A stretch of 64,000 bases of DNA from Paenibacillus apiarius (GTDB taxonomy: Bacteria > Bacillota > Bacilli > Paenibacillales > Paenibacillaceae), in assembly GCF_017052585.1 (NCBI RefSeq), contig NZ_JAFFHZ010000001.1:5208001-5272000 (forward strand), read 5' to 3'. The notes beneath the pieces are model-generated. The model ran no database searches. It had not been told where the DNA came from and worked only from the letters and a program-made list of their open reading frames with translations. Position numbers and translations under genes: made by a program. Shown here piece after piece: positions 24,901-32,536 of this stretch; within the stretch, counting starts at the first letter, position 1, and each line of letters begins with the position of its first letter.

Positions 24901-27355
24901 GGCTGGAAATGTGATCGAAGTCAAATATGCGGACGGAAATACGGTGCAGAAGCGGTATGACGATATCGGCCGTCTGCTGGAGCAAACCGATCCGAAGAAG
25001 CAGAGCAAACGTTTCTATTATGACGGCAACGGTAACTTGATTAAGAGTATCGATCGGAAAGGTCAGGTTCAACAGTACGTATATAACAACTGGAATTTCC
25101 TTATAACCAGCATCGCACCGGACGAGACGATTTCCTACAGCTATGACGCAGCAGGAAACCGTACGGCCATGACCGATCAGACGGGAACGACAAATTATGC
25201 GTACTATCCATCAGGAGAACTAGCATCCATCACCTATCCGGATCAAACGCGTATTGGTTACGATTATGAGATTCGCGGGCTGCGCACGGAACAAGCAGTA
25301 GCGGTTGGCGGCAATCGGATCGTTCAGCAGACGGGATATCATGCAGTTCTGCCAAATCCAACGAGTCTGAGCGTCTTGGATGGCAGCGGTACGCAGTTAT
25401 CGCAATTCGAGTATAAATATGACGGATCATACAAACGCTTGGCCGAGTTGAAATCTGCGCAAGGCTGGAATGAAGCCTATACGTACGACGGCTTCAACTT
25501 GTCCGGCATCCAACAGACTCAGAACAATGCACCTTCCGCACAATATACGTACCAGTATGACAATAACCGTAATATCGTAGCGAAAACTGACAACGGAGCA
25601 GCCTTCCAATTCAGCTACGATCCATTGAACCGGATTAAGACTTCAAGTCAGTTCAATGAAGCCTATACCTACGATTTGCGGGACAACCGCAGCACCCTGT
25701 ACAGCGATCATGCGCTGGACATCAAGGGAGCAACCTACACATACGATAGCCGCAATCGTTTGACTCAAGTAACGACAGAGGATGGCAAGGTGGTTAGCTA
25801 CCGCTATAATGGGGATAACCTTATGGTTGAACGAACCGAGGGTGGCACAACAACCCGTTATTACTATGACGACCGAGCGAAGATTGTAGCCGAAGGCAAG
25901 GTAGAAGCGATCGGCAGCGTCACCATTACGGCAGCGCATATCCATGATCTGAACGGCAAGCTGTTGGCCCGTCAGGTTCCGGGGCAGAACGCCTTGCAAT
26001 ACTACGTATCCAACGGACACGGCGACATTACGGAGATTCGGGATGCCCAAGGAAACGTACTGAACCGCTACACGTACGACATCTGGGGTAATCCATTAAC
26101 CCAGGAGGAGCAAGTTCCGAATATCTTCCGCTACTCGGGAGAGTACTGGGACGCAGATACGAATCTGCAATATTTGCGCGCAAGATGGTATGATCCAAGT
26201 ATCGGGCGATTTATTAATGAGGATACGTATGAAGGGGATCTAGGGAATCCACTGAGCTTGAATTTGTATACGTACGTGGCCAACAATCCGTTGAAGTTTA
26301 TTGACCCTAGCGGGAACCGATATATACCTTCAGAAATGAAGCTCATAATAGAAGCGGCAATGAAAATAAACTCGACGAATGATGAACGGTACTTGAAAGC
26401 CCATTCATTAATAGGCGCCCAGTTTGAGGCGGTGTACAATGAAAGTGACAATAATACGTTTAATTACTTGTTTGGATTGCTTACACAAACAAGCAGCTAT
26501 TCGAACAGTGCAGGAAATGCAGACTGGGCAAGAGGACAGTTAATAGAGGCATATAATAAATGGCATCAGGAAATATCCTTTGCTGAATCCTTGGCCATGG
26601 GGGCTGCAGCTTTGCGTGTTGAACGCGGGGGAGCGAAGGGACAGGCCCGCGGATGTAACTGTTTTACTGCTGGAACCAAGGTTCAAACAGACGAAGGGGA
26701 TAAACCTATCGAAGACATTGAGGTCGGAGATATGGTTCTTGCCAAAGACGATGAGACAGGCGAGATGGCTTACAAGGAAGTGGAATGGCTCTTCCAACGG
26801 GACGTTGAAGAAACGTATAATATTACTGTTGGCAGCGAGGACATAACGACAACCGATGAGCATCCATTCTGGCTTGTCGGTAAAGGTTGGGTGGAAGCAC
26901 AGTACCTAGCGGTGGGCGATGTTCTGACAACCTCGGATGGCAAGGAATTAGCCATTGCGAAGATTGAGGTTAAGAAGGAACATGCTACAGTTTATAATTT
27001 CAAGGTGAAGGACTTCCATACGTATTTTGTCTCGAACCTTGGGATTTGGACTCATAATGCCTGTTTGAGTGTTTCTGGGAAAAAAGGATGGACATTACAT
27101 CATGGTTCTGTGGATGACTTTACAAAGAAAAATGGTTATACCATTGGAAGCCCGAAAGATACTTTTGATATGAAGAAGAGTATTGTTTATAACAAAAATG
27201 GAAAGGCAATCGGCGAGATTCATTATGGCCAGCCCCAATACGTTGGGAATAATACTAAAAACGCTCAAACTGGTAACTATTTCCCTGATCATTTTCAAAA
27301 GTATAAGCCCGGAACAACCGAACTCATGAATGAGCACATTTATTTTAAGTATTAA
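21998..27355 (+). CDS. Secreted Rhs polymorphic toxin with HINT domain and C-terminal toxin
   Basis: About 1785 residues. A Sec signal (LSLILVCVLLITSVPLASA) is followed by a long RHS/YD-repeat shell (many YxYDxxGN units, about 380-1380). The RHS core ends near 1400-1430 (RARWYDPSIGRFINEDTYEG, DPSGNRY). A linker follows, then a pretoxin HINT domain that starts at Cys1555 (CFTAGTKVQTDEG) and ends HNAC (Asn1687). The toxin tip is the last ~96 residues (GEIHYGQPQYVG and NYFPDHFQKYKPGTTELM). In Rhs proteins the shell encases the toxin and autoproteolysis frees it. The tip family is not known to me. A short gene follows at once and is the likely immunity partner. ATG 21998 is chosen; TTG 22001 fits GGGGAG spacing slightly better. 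Confidence 0.9.
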   Translation: MLRRWLSLILVCVLLITSVPLASAQEAFALENSDIEKYPTVTSSVYAPQATFADFDPDELITVTSLTETFGVTRDWVQEELLKGYELHQIYQGLQAQRQGKDYEEFMNHTYPKPSPDPLIAHQEQVKSVSEAVYQASVTEQVYGKKERSVTDLVYGLRMFSGSEPYDEIALRNKPIRMDQAPYSVGSVNDHISTVDGSLRVEETDLVMPGPNGLDFALRRIYDSSLAKDDIYVDRWNGKNSTQETQEEQIFHLGKGWIWDISYIKKVNNNRYIYISGLGAYSLSENDRLLGYPFRDLDFSDTDKYLQTGDRASYELHNLKTGITQYFNHAGKLILIEDKYGNWIQFSYKYEPDVGEVLYRIQSSARDHRYTNAMYISYHRDHTISIEIGDRKVTYKKKRVSKIKNDVLSREQDILTEVIDPLGRSTKYDYGVWNWLNFNLVDSYKYLTGNDRNIFWGKNETIALGVIEHPTKAITEYGFDSVIYRKIGEYAEEQVIRYKARRNYYSSQQNTKKNELILRYNNGDVGQYFDQNFTFSVEVYDKFKTVIYTYDKQYTDYLSPSVVYNTRKAIADQQTNNSQVFTYRYDTARRNPNPIRIEETNYQGGASSATRVTTRTYDRNDWGFIESETNPLGATSRYEYAIVSLRKFGLMNSVLPIDRDKNLRSEYEYDEDRGGLMQAISKNNKGEIVQQLNYEYDYAGNPLKIRIKGDTSETVVYQQFSPDFKRFFLSGQIVGVKNVDGSNEVVESSMDYIPETGLPTKFTDGNGNSTSYTYDKLGRITAEINPDGTKTTIVYDDQANKMFITDPNGLRIEKHFDPLGNLIAETNGRGIAEHAYDENGRIIRKGNFNGSGFQYEYDAWDRVIKENFLHGMNRIVYDDAANTKTTIDGANNASRETYDIMNRVIKKEEIKPSGQAVVLARYEYDYAGNVKVAYDGNNNATKYEHDVLGHVIAVTDAEGKTTRYRYNMAGNVIEVKYADGNTVQKRYDDIGRLLEQTDPKKQSKRFYYDGNGNLIKSIDRKGQVQQYVYNNWNFLITSIAPDETISYSYDAAGNRTAMTDQTGTTNYAYYPSGELASITYPDQTRIGYDYEIRGLRTEQAVAVGGNRIVQQTGYHAVLPNPTSLSVLDGSGTQLSQFEYKYDGSYKRLAELKSAQGWNEAYTYDGFNLSGIQQTQNNAPSAQYTYQYDNNRNIVAKTDNGAAFQFSYDPLNRIKTSSQFNEAYTYDLRDNRSTLYSDHALDIKGATYTYDSRNRLTQVTTEDGKVVSYRYNGDNLMVERTEGGTTTRYYYDDRAKIVAEGKVEAIGSVTITAAHIHDLNGKLLARQVPGQNALQYYVSNGHGDITEIRDAQGNVLNRYTYDIWGNPLTQEEQVPNIFRYSGEYWDADTNLQYLRARWYDPSIGRFINEDTYEGDLGNPLSLNLYTYVANNPLKFIDPSGNRYIPSEMKLIIEAAMKINSTNDERYLKAHSLIGAQFEAVYNESDNNTFNYLFGLLTQTSSYSNSAGNADWARGQLIEAYNKWHQEISFAESLAMGAAALRVERGGAKGQARGCNCFTAGTKVQTDEGDKPIEDIEVGDMVLAKDDETGEMAYKEVEWLFQRDVEETYNITVGSEDITTTDEHPFWLVGKGWVEAQYLAVGDVLTTSDGKELAIAKIEVKKEHATVYNFKVKDFHTYFVSNLGIWTHNACLSVSGKKGWTLHHGSVDDFTKKNGYTIGSPKDTFDMKKSIVYNKNGKAIGEIHYGQPQYVGNNTKNAQTGNYFPDHFQKYKPGTTELMNEHIYFKY

Positions 27356-27367
27356 GGGGGGATTTAG

Positions 27368-27850
27368 TTGGCGGAATCAGCTATATACTACTTGAAAAAC
27401 GTTTATGGCTATGGAGGAACTGAAAAGGTAATTGAAATTCTTTCAGCTTTTCCGAATATAAACCAGACAATTCATTTTGCATATATTGAGAGCAATATGG
27501 ACTCGGAAAAGCAAGAAACAATAATGTATCTACAAAAAAATAAATCAATAGTTAGCAGAGAATGGCTGTTTCCATATCAGGCCCCTAAAGCTGTACCGAG
27601 TATACTATGGTATAAAACAACAGAAAAAATAGATATTAGAATCGCAATAAGTATCGAATCATTATTCAGATGTATCGTGCTTTCTAACGAGAAACCGATA
27701 CATGAAGCAGCATATGTCTTTTATGTGATTGAAGATGAATACAACCAAGTTTTATGTATTTATGCCAAAGATAAAGAAGATTTTAACAACAGGGTACTTC
27801 CTGCTATTTTGAGGTTAGACGCCTCTATAGCTATTAGCAAAGAATTATAA
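27368..27850 (+). CDS. Probable cognate immunity protein for the Rhs tip
   Basis: A 160-residue cytoplasmic-looking protein without signal or membrane segments, starting at TTG 27368 after AAGGGGGGAT, only 12 bp after the toxin stop. The position is that of an immunity gene in polymorphic toxin loci. The AT content is much higher than in the rhs gene, as is usual for exchanged tip/immunity pairs. No domain recognised (features: VEKVIEIL-like helices and a KEDFNNRVLPAILRLD tail). Confidence 0.7.
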   Translation: MAESAIYYLKNVYGYGGTEKVIEILSAFPNINQTIHFAYIESNMDSEKQETIMYLQKNKSIVSREWLFPYQAPKAVPSILWYKTTEKIDIRIAISIESLFRCIVLSNEKPIHEAAYVFYVIEDEYNQVLCIYAKDKEDFNNRVLPAILRLDASIAISKEL

Positions 27851-27858
27851 TAATTACT

Positions 27859-27890
27859 AGATCTGGGGAAATTTCTTCCGCAGGTCTTTT
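27859..27890 (+). terminator. Terminator after the first immunity gene
   Basis: AGATCTG and GGAA on the left (27859-27865, 27867-27870) pair with TTCC and CAGGTCT on the right (27876-27887, one G-U), followed by T4. Confidence 0.75.
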
Positions 27891-27900
27891 CATTTATAAC

Positions 27901-27967
27901 CACCCAGTGCGGAATAAATCGGGCGGCTAATCTAAAACGAACTTAACACCCATCAGCCCCGTGAGAT
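27901..27967 (+). repeat. Linker repeat, unit 1
   Basis: 67 bp similar to 29767-29833 (shared CACCCAGTGC, GGCGGCT, ACTTAAC, CATCAGCCCC). It lies just after the terminator of an immunity gene and before an orphan Rhs tip module, the same place as unit 2. It may mark the junctions at which cassettes were added. Confidence 0.6.
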
Positions 27968-27974
27968 ATGTCCT

Positions 27975-28169
27975 TTATCTAGATCAAACGCGATTTATAC
28001 TCGAAGCTCGAGACCTGTGTTCCGCTGCATCCAAGACCGTAAGACTTTGTGGCTTTTCCAGAATTTCATGATGTCTCGTCTGCTGAACGACCTTATAGCC
28101 ACCAACCGTCACTGGTGCGAAGCACACGATCCTCATAATAGTAACAAAATATGACGGATATACAATCGC
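27975..28169 (-). pseudogene. Rearranged rhs fragment with a central inverted segment
   Basis: 27975-28010 resembles rhs 25235-25280 in direct orientation (LDQTRFILEA for YPDQTRIGYD). 28010-28140 matches rhs 25265-25400 in reverse orientation (minus strand GGYKVVQQTRHHEIL against GGNRIVQQTGYHAVL, then SLTVLDA for SLSVLDG). From about 28148 the match is direct again (KYDG, later QAWNEA). This is an in-place small inversion inside a decayed copy of the rhs shell, now non-coding. Confidence 0.6.
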
Positions 28170-29456
28170 TTGACTATGTTGAAAGCTGCTCAAGCCTGGA
28201 ATGAAGCTCAAGAGGAGCAAGCCCCGAGCATTTTCCGCTACTCGGGAGAGTACTGGGACGCGGCAACGAATTTACAATATTTGCGCGCAAGATGGTATGA
28301 TCCAAGTATCGGGCGATTTATTAATGAGGATACGTATGAAGGGGATCTAGGGAATCCACTGAGCTTGAATTTGTATACGTACGTGGCCAACACTCCGTTG
28401 AAGTTTATTGACCCTAGCGGGAACCGATATATACCTTCAGAAATGAAGCTCATAATAGAAGCGGCAATGAAAATAAACTCGACGAATGATGAACGGTACT
28501 TGAAAGCCCATTCATTAATAGGCGCCCAGTTTGAGGCGGTGTACAATGAAAGTGACAATAATACGTTTAATTACTTGTTTGGATTGCTTACCCAAACAAG
28601 CAGCTATTCGAACAGTGCAGGAAATGCAGACTGGGCAAGAGGACAGTTAATAGAGGCATATAATAAATGGCATCAGGAAATATCCTTTGCTGAATCCTTG
28701 GCTATGGGGGCTGCCGCTTTGCGTGTTGAACGCGGGGGAGCGAAGGGACAGGCCCGATCGGTTGGAGGATGTAACTGTTTTACTGCTGGAACCAAGGTTC
28801 AAACAGACGAAGGGGAGAAACCTATCGAGGAAATTGAGGTAGGAGATAAAGTCCTAGCCAAAGACGATGAAACAAGCGAAATGGCATACAAGGAAGTGGA
28901 ATGGCTCTTCCAACGTGATGTTGAGGAAACGTATAATATTACTGTTGGCAGCGAAGTCATAACGACTACTGATGAGCATCCATTCTGGATTGTCGGCAAA
29001 GGTTGGGTGGAAGCACAGTACCTAGCGGTCGGCGATGTTCTGACGACTTCAGATGGCCAAGAATTAGCCATTGCGAAGATTGAGGTTAAGAAGGAACATG
29101 CTACAGTTTATAATTTCAAGGTGAAGGACTTCCATACGTATTTTGTCTCGAACCTTGGGATTTGGACTCATAATGCCTGTGGTGTTAATAAATGGGGTAA
29201 CCAAAAGACGTTACAAGACCATTTTGATAGGCATGGTGCTGATTTTGGTGCAAAGACCCCTGATGAATATGCTAAGAAGGCAAATAACTTCTTTAATAAC
29301 AGACGTAAGTACCAGATTAAAACTGATACTGATGGAACAATCAGAGTGTATGATTCGAACACCAATACATACGGTTCATACAATGCTGACGGTACAACCA
29401 AAACTTATTATAAGCCAACATCGCCAACTTATTGGAGCAGGCAACCAGGGAAGTGA
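28170..29456 (+). CDS. Orphan Rhs C-terminal cassette: core end, HINT domain, RNase-like toxin tip
   Basis: 428 codons almost identical to the end of the full rhs gene from the core (RYSGEYWDA) to the HINT end (HNAC near 29169-29180), then a different 91-residue tip. The shell is missing and no ribosome site precedes TTG 28170 or ATG 28176, so the module is probably silent until recombined onto the full gene. The tip has an H-rich start (LQDHFDRHGADFGAKTPDEY), an Arg-rich middle (NNFFNNRRKYQIKT) and a TYYKPTSPTYWS end. This pattern resembles small BECR-fold RNase toxins of CDI/Rhs systems; that is an inference. A TCGGTTGGA insertion before the HINT cysteine separates this copy from the full gene. 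Confidence 0.8.
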   Translation: MTMLKAAQAWNEAQEEQAPSIFRYSGEYWDAATNLQYLRARWYDPSIGRFINEDTYEGDLGNPLSLNLYTYVANTPLKFIDPSGNRYIPSEMKLIIEAAMKINSTNDERYLKAHSLIGAQFEAVYNESDNNTFNYLFGLLTQTSSYSNSAGNADWARGQLIEAYNKWHQEISFAESLAMGAAALRVERGGAKGQARSVGGCNCFTAGTKVQTDEGEKPIEEIEVGDKVLAKDDETSEMAYKEVEWLFQRDVEETYNITVGSEVITTTDEHPFWIVGKGWVEAQYLAVGDVLTTSDGQELAIAKIEVKKEHATVYNFKVKDFHTYFVSNLGIWTHNACGVNKWGNQKTLQDHFDRHGADFGAKTPDEYAKKANNFFNNRRKYQIKTDTDGTIRVYDSNTNTYGSYNADGTTKTYYKPTSPTYWSRQPGK

Positions 29457-29463
29457 GGTAAAT

Positions 29464-29721
29464 ATGAAGAATCGATGTTTTGTATGCATTTATGACGGAC
29501 TTTATGAACCTCCGTATGATGATAGAGGAGTCTCCTCTGACGAAATATGTCCATGTTGTGGATTTCATTACGGTTACGATGACGATGACGTAATTGATAA
29601 AGAGTTTGTTTACAAAGAATGGAGAGAAAAGTGGATTAGTAATGGTTGTATATGGTTCTCAAAAGGACGAAAACATCCTAAAGATTGGAATCCTACCGAG
29701 CAATTGAAAGGACTTAAATGA
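29464..29721 (+). CDS. Probable immunity protein with CxxC/CPCC zinc-site cysteines
   Basis: 85 residues from ATG 29464, seven bases after the orphan tip stop, with GTGAGG upstream. It holds CFVC and ICPCCGF cysteine pairs (likely Zn binding), an acidic patch (YDDDDVIDKEF) and W-rich helices (WREKWISNGCIWF). Small CPCC proteins are common next to polymorphic toxin tips, so a neutraliser of the preceding RNase-like tip is likely. It would have to be expressed for self-protection if the tip is ever used. A terminator follows. Confidence 0.7.
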   Translation: MKNRCFVCIYDGLYEPPYDDRGVSSDEICPCCGFHYGYDDDDVIDKEFVYKEWREKWISNGCIWFSKGRKHPKDWNPTEQLKGLK

Positions 29722-29729
29722 TTAATATC

Positions 29730-29764
29730 AACCTTGAGGGAATATTCCTTCAAGGTTTTCTTTT
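29730..29764 (+). terminator. Terminator after the second immunity gene
   Basis: AACCTTGA (29730-29737) pairs with TCAAGGTT (29750-29757), extended by GGAA/TTCC, then a T-rich tail. Confidence 0.8.
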
Positions 29765-29766
29765 CC

Positions 29767-29833
29767 CACCCAGTGCCGAATGAATTTGGCGGCTTTGTCA
29801 AAGATAACTTAACCCTCATCAGCCCCATATGAG
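29767..29833 (+). repeat. Linker repeat, unit 2
   Basis: 67-bp diverged copy of 27901-27967, again directly after an immunity gene terminator and before an rhs tip module. See unit 1. Confidence 0.6.
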
Positions 29834-29892
29834 TTTTTCCTAATTCGGATGTACGCACATTATTTGTTTCAAGTGTTGAATATTTTACCCCA

Positions 29893-30498
29893 CCTGGTCA
29901 GATGGTATGATCCAAGTATCGGGCGGTTCATTAATGAGGATACGTATGAAGGGGGATCTAGGGAATCCACTGAGCTTGAATTTGTATACGTACGTGGCCA
30001 ACAATCCGTTGAAGTTTATTGACCCTAGCGGGAACCGGTATATACCTTCAGAAATGAAGCTCATAATAGAAGCGGCTATGAAAATAAACTCGACGAATGA
30101 TGAACGGTACTTGAAAGCCCATTCATTAATAGGCGCCCAGTTTGAGGCGGTGTACAATGAGAGTGATCATAACAGGTTTAATTACTTGTTTGGATTGCTT
30201 ACCCAAACAAGCAGCTATTCGAACAGTGCAGGAAATGCAGACTGGGCAAGAGGACAGTTAATAGAGGCATATAATAAATGGCATCAGGAAATATCCTTTG
30301 CTGAATCCTTGGCTATGGGGGCTGCAGCTTTGCGTGTTGAACGCGGGGGAGCGAAGGGACAGGCCCGATCGGTTGGAGGATGTAACTGTTTTACTGCTGG
30401 AACCAAGGTTCAAACAGACGAAGGGGAGAAACCTGTCGAGGAAATCGAGGTAGGTGACAAACTCCTAGCCAAAGACGATGAGACAAGCGAAATGGCAT
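29893..30498 (+). pseudogene. Third Rhs cassette, frameshifted and cut off by an IS element
   Basis: The sequence restarts within the rhs core (RWYDPSIGRF) and runs into the HINT domain, near-identical to the orphan cassette. An extra G in GAAGGGGGATC near 29950 shifts the frame, and the match stops inside the HINT domain at ATGGCAT (30498), where the IS3-family element begins. The tip and immunity gene are lost. It shares the TCGGTTGGA insertion with cassette two, so those two are closest relatives. Confidence 0.8.
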
Positions 30499-30572
30499 GG
30501 TGCTAGACTCAATATTGGACACGGAGAACCGAGAATGCGAAAATAAAATCATTCTTAATCGAGGTGTCCGAC

Positions 30573-30860
30573 ATGACGAAAAAGTACGACAAAGAATTCA
30601 AGTTGCAAACTGTTCGACTCATTCAAGAAGAAGGAAAGTCGGTGGCGCAGGTAGCTCGAGAAATGGGCTTGCATGAAAATACGATTTACAGATGGATCGC
30701 CGAGTTTAAACAAGACGGCAATCAAGCGTTTCCCGGTAGCGGGCAACTGAAGCCAGAAGAAAAGGCCATGCGTGATCTTCAGAAGCGGATTCGTGATTTG
30801 GAAGAGGAGAACGAAATCTTAAAAAAGGCGATGCACTACTTTGCAAAAGACCGGCGCTGA
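30573..30860 (+). CDS. IS3-family transposase OrfA (HTH)
   Basis: 95 residues from ATG 30573 (an in-frame GTG at 30564 is less well placed). It has a helix-turn-helix (SVAQVAREMGLHENTIYRWI) and a leucine-zipper-like coiled coil at the end (LQKRIRDLEEENEILKKA). An A6G slippery run at 30821-30827 near the end allows the -1 shift that makes the OrfAB fusion transposase. In the -1 frame the sequence runs without a stop into OrfB. Confidence 0.9.
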   Translation: MTKKYDKEFKLQTVRLIQEEGKSVAQVAREMGLHENTIYRWIAEFKQDGNQAFPGSGQLKPEEKAMRDLQKRIRDLEEENEILKKAMHYFAKDRR

Positions 30861-30907
30861 TCTATCAATTTATTCATGATCACCGCTTCAAGCTCCGTGT
30901 CGCGAAG

Positions 30908-31724
30908 ATGTGCACCGTATTTGGAATCTCCCGAAGCGGTTATTATGATTGGACTCGGCGAAAAGAAAGCAAGCGTAGCAAACGCCATGAGTGGCTGAAA
31001 AAGAAAATTCGCCGCATTTTTCTTGACAACAGGCGTCTTTACGGGAGCAGGAAAGTCTGGGAAACCCTAAAGAAGCAAGGGATAGAGGTAACCGAGAAAA
31101 CTGTTGCTCGTATCATGAAGGAACTGGACCTTAAATCTCGTACGGTCAAGAAATATAAAGCGACAACGAATTCCAAACATAACTTGCCGGTCGCCGCAAA
31201 TGTGCTGAACCAACAGTTTCAAGCGAGTGCGCCTAACCAGATCTGGATGACAGACATCACTTACATCCCAACCGATGTGGGGTGGCTTTATTTAGCCAGT
31301 GTCATGGACTTATACAGCCGTAAAATCGTAGGATTTCATATGGATGAACGAATGACCAAGTCACTTGTGATCAAGGCGCTAGATCAAGCCTACCGAGTTC
31401 AAAAGCCACGCGGCGAAGTCCTCCATCACTCTGATCGCGGAAGCCAGTATGCTTCTCAGGAGTACCAGGAGCGGCTTAAAACGTATAAGATGAAAGGCAA
31501 CATGAGCCGTAAAGGGAATTGCTATGATAACGCTTGTATCGAGTCGTTCCAAAGTGTACTGAAGAAAGAACTCGTTTATTTAGAGAAGTTCAAGACCCGC
31601 AAAGATGCTAAGGCTCGGATTTTTGAGTACATTGCTTGCTTCTACAATGGGAAACGAATCCCATTCCTCAATTGGGTATTTTACACCCAATCAATACGAA
31701 TGTATCTACCGTTCAGCTGCGTAA
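30908..31724 (+). pseudogene. IS3-family transposase OrfB (DDE), frameshifted near its end
   Basis: An integrase-core protein with the three acidic residues in context: WMTDITY, HSDRGSQY and NCYDNACIESF. It is normally made by -1 frameshifting from orfA (the first in-frame ATG is 30908). After FYNGKRI an extra C in the CCC at about 31660-31662 moves the frame. Without it the protein would end HSSIGYFTPNQYECIYRSAA with a stop at 31722-31724. With it the frame runs on to 31813 as unrelated sequence. The catalytic residues are before the shift, so activity may be reduced, not lost. Confidence 0.8.
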
Positions 31725-31905
31725 ATCTCTCGATTCTTTGTGTCCAATCTATTGACAGTAGTCCAATAATCCTTCGTTCTATCAATCTTTTCCTCTTTGT
31801 CATATTGGCGTAACATAGCCAATTTATGATGGCTTTGTAAGCACCCATGTACAAAGCGCATGCTTTCGCAGCGATCCTGCTCGCTAAGCATTTAGGAGGA
31901 ACACC

Positions 31906-32536
31906 ATGATGAACAAAACCATTTTAATTACCGGAGGGACAGGCTCTTGGGGAGGGGAGTTGATCAGTCAACTCTTGACCTATCATCAGCCGCAAGAAAT
32001 TCGTATCTTTTCGCGCAATGAAGCGCTGCAAGTGACAATGAAGCAGCAGCTCAATGACCCTAGATTGACATTCATCATCGGAGATATTCGCGACAAGCAA
32101 GAAATCACCCAAGCTTGCCAAGGAGTCGATGTGGTCTATCATCTTGCTGCGTTGAAGCGTCCTCATGCTGATCGTTGCAACGGAGAACAGCAGGGGCGGT
32201 GAAACCTTCGTCATGAATATGCCATCCTGCAAAATTATAGATATCGCGCAGGTCATGATTGAACAATACGGGACGGGAGATGTGCCAATCAAGCAACTGG
32301 GCATGCGTCCCGGCGAGAGACTCCATGAGACGTTAATCTCGGAAGATGAAAGCGGCAGGTCCATCCATTTTGACGGTCAATACTTTGTTATATTGCCAGC
32401 CTTTTCTATCGAAGGGCTTCAGGAGCATTATGCCAGCTGCCCTCCGGTGTATTTTTCAAGCTATCATTCCGAGAGATCGCTCATGACCAAAGATGAAGTG
32501 AGAAGGATGCTGCAAACGGGCGGTTTCTTGGCATGA
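31906..32536 (+). pseudogene. capD/UDP-sugar 4,6-dehydratase-like gene with a large internal deletion
   Basis: The start (RBS GGAGG, ATG 31906) encodes the Rossmann front TILITGGTGSWGGEL, up to VVYHLAALKR. The sequence then jumps, with a frame change near 32155, to the C-terminal end of the family (ATENSRGGETFVMNMPS, GMRPGERLHETLISEDE). About 200 residues with the catalytic YxxxK part are missing. The original enzyme belongs to the PseB/CapD type that starts modified-sugar synthesis. The end overlaps the following murG-like frame by ATGA, so the two were an operon. A shorter fragment of the same gene lies at 14908-15090. Confidence 0.8.

Larger units (their letters stand above)
30501..31765 (+). 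mobile_element. IS3-family insertion sequence (about 1.27 kb)
   Basis: It has two overlapping-frame genes (orfA HTH, orfB DDE integrase) and imperfect terminal inverted repeats. The left end TGCTAGACTCAATATTGGAC and the reverse of the right end TGGACTACTGTCAATAG both lead into TTGGACAC and a CGAGA block. The left flank is rhs HINT sequence. The right flank is unrelated and no target duplication is visible, so the element was probably involved in a deletion after insertion. orfB carries a late frameshift. Confidence 0.88.

Noticed and set aside
24182-25072. Minus-strand frame of 296 codons opposite the rhs shell
   Set aside because: Repeat-derived antisense frame with no ribosome site.
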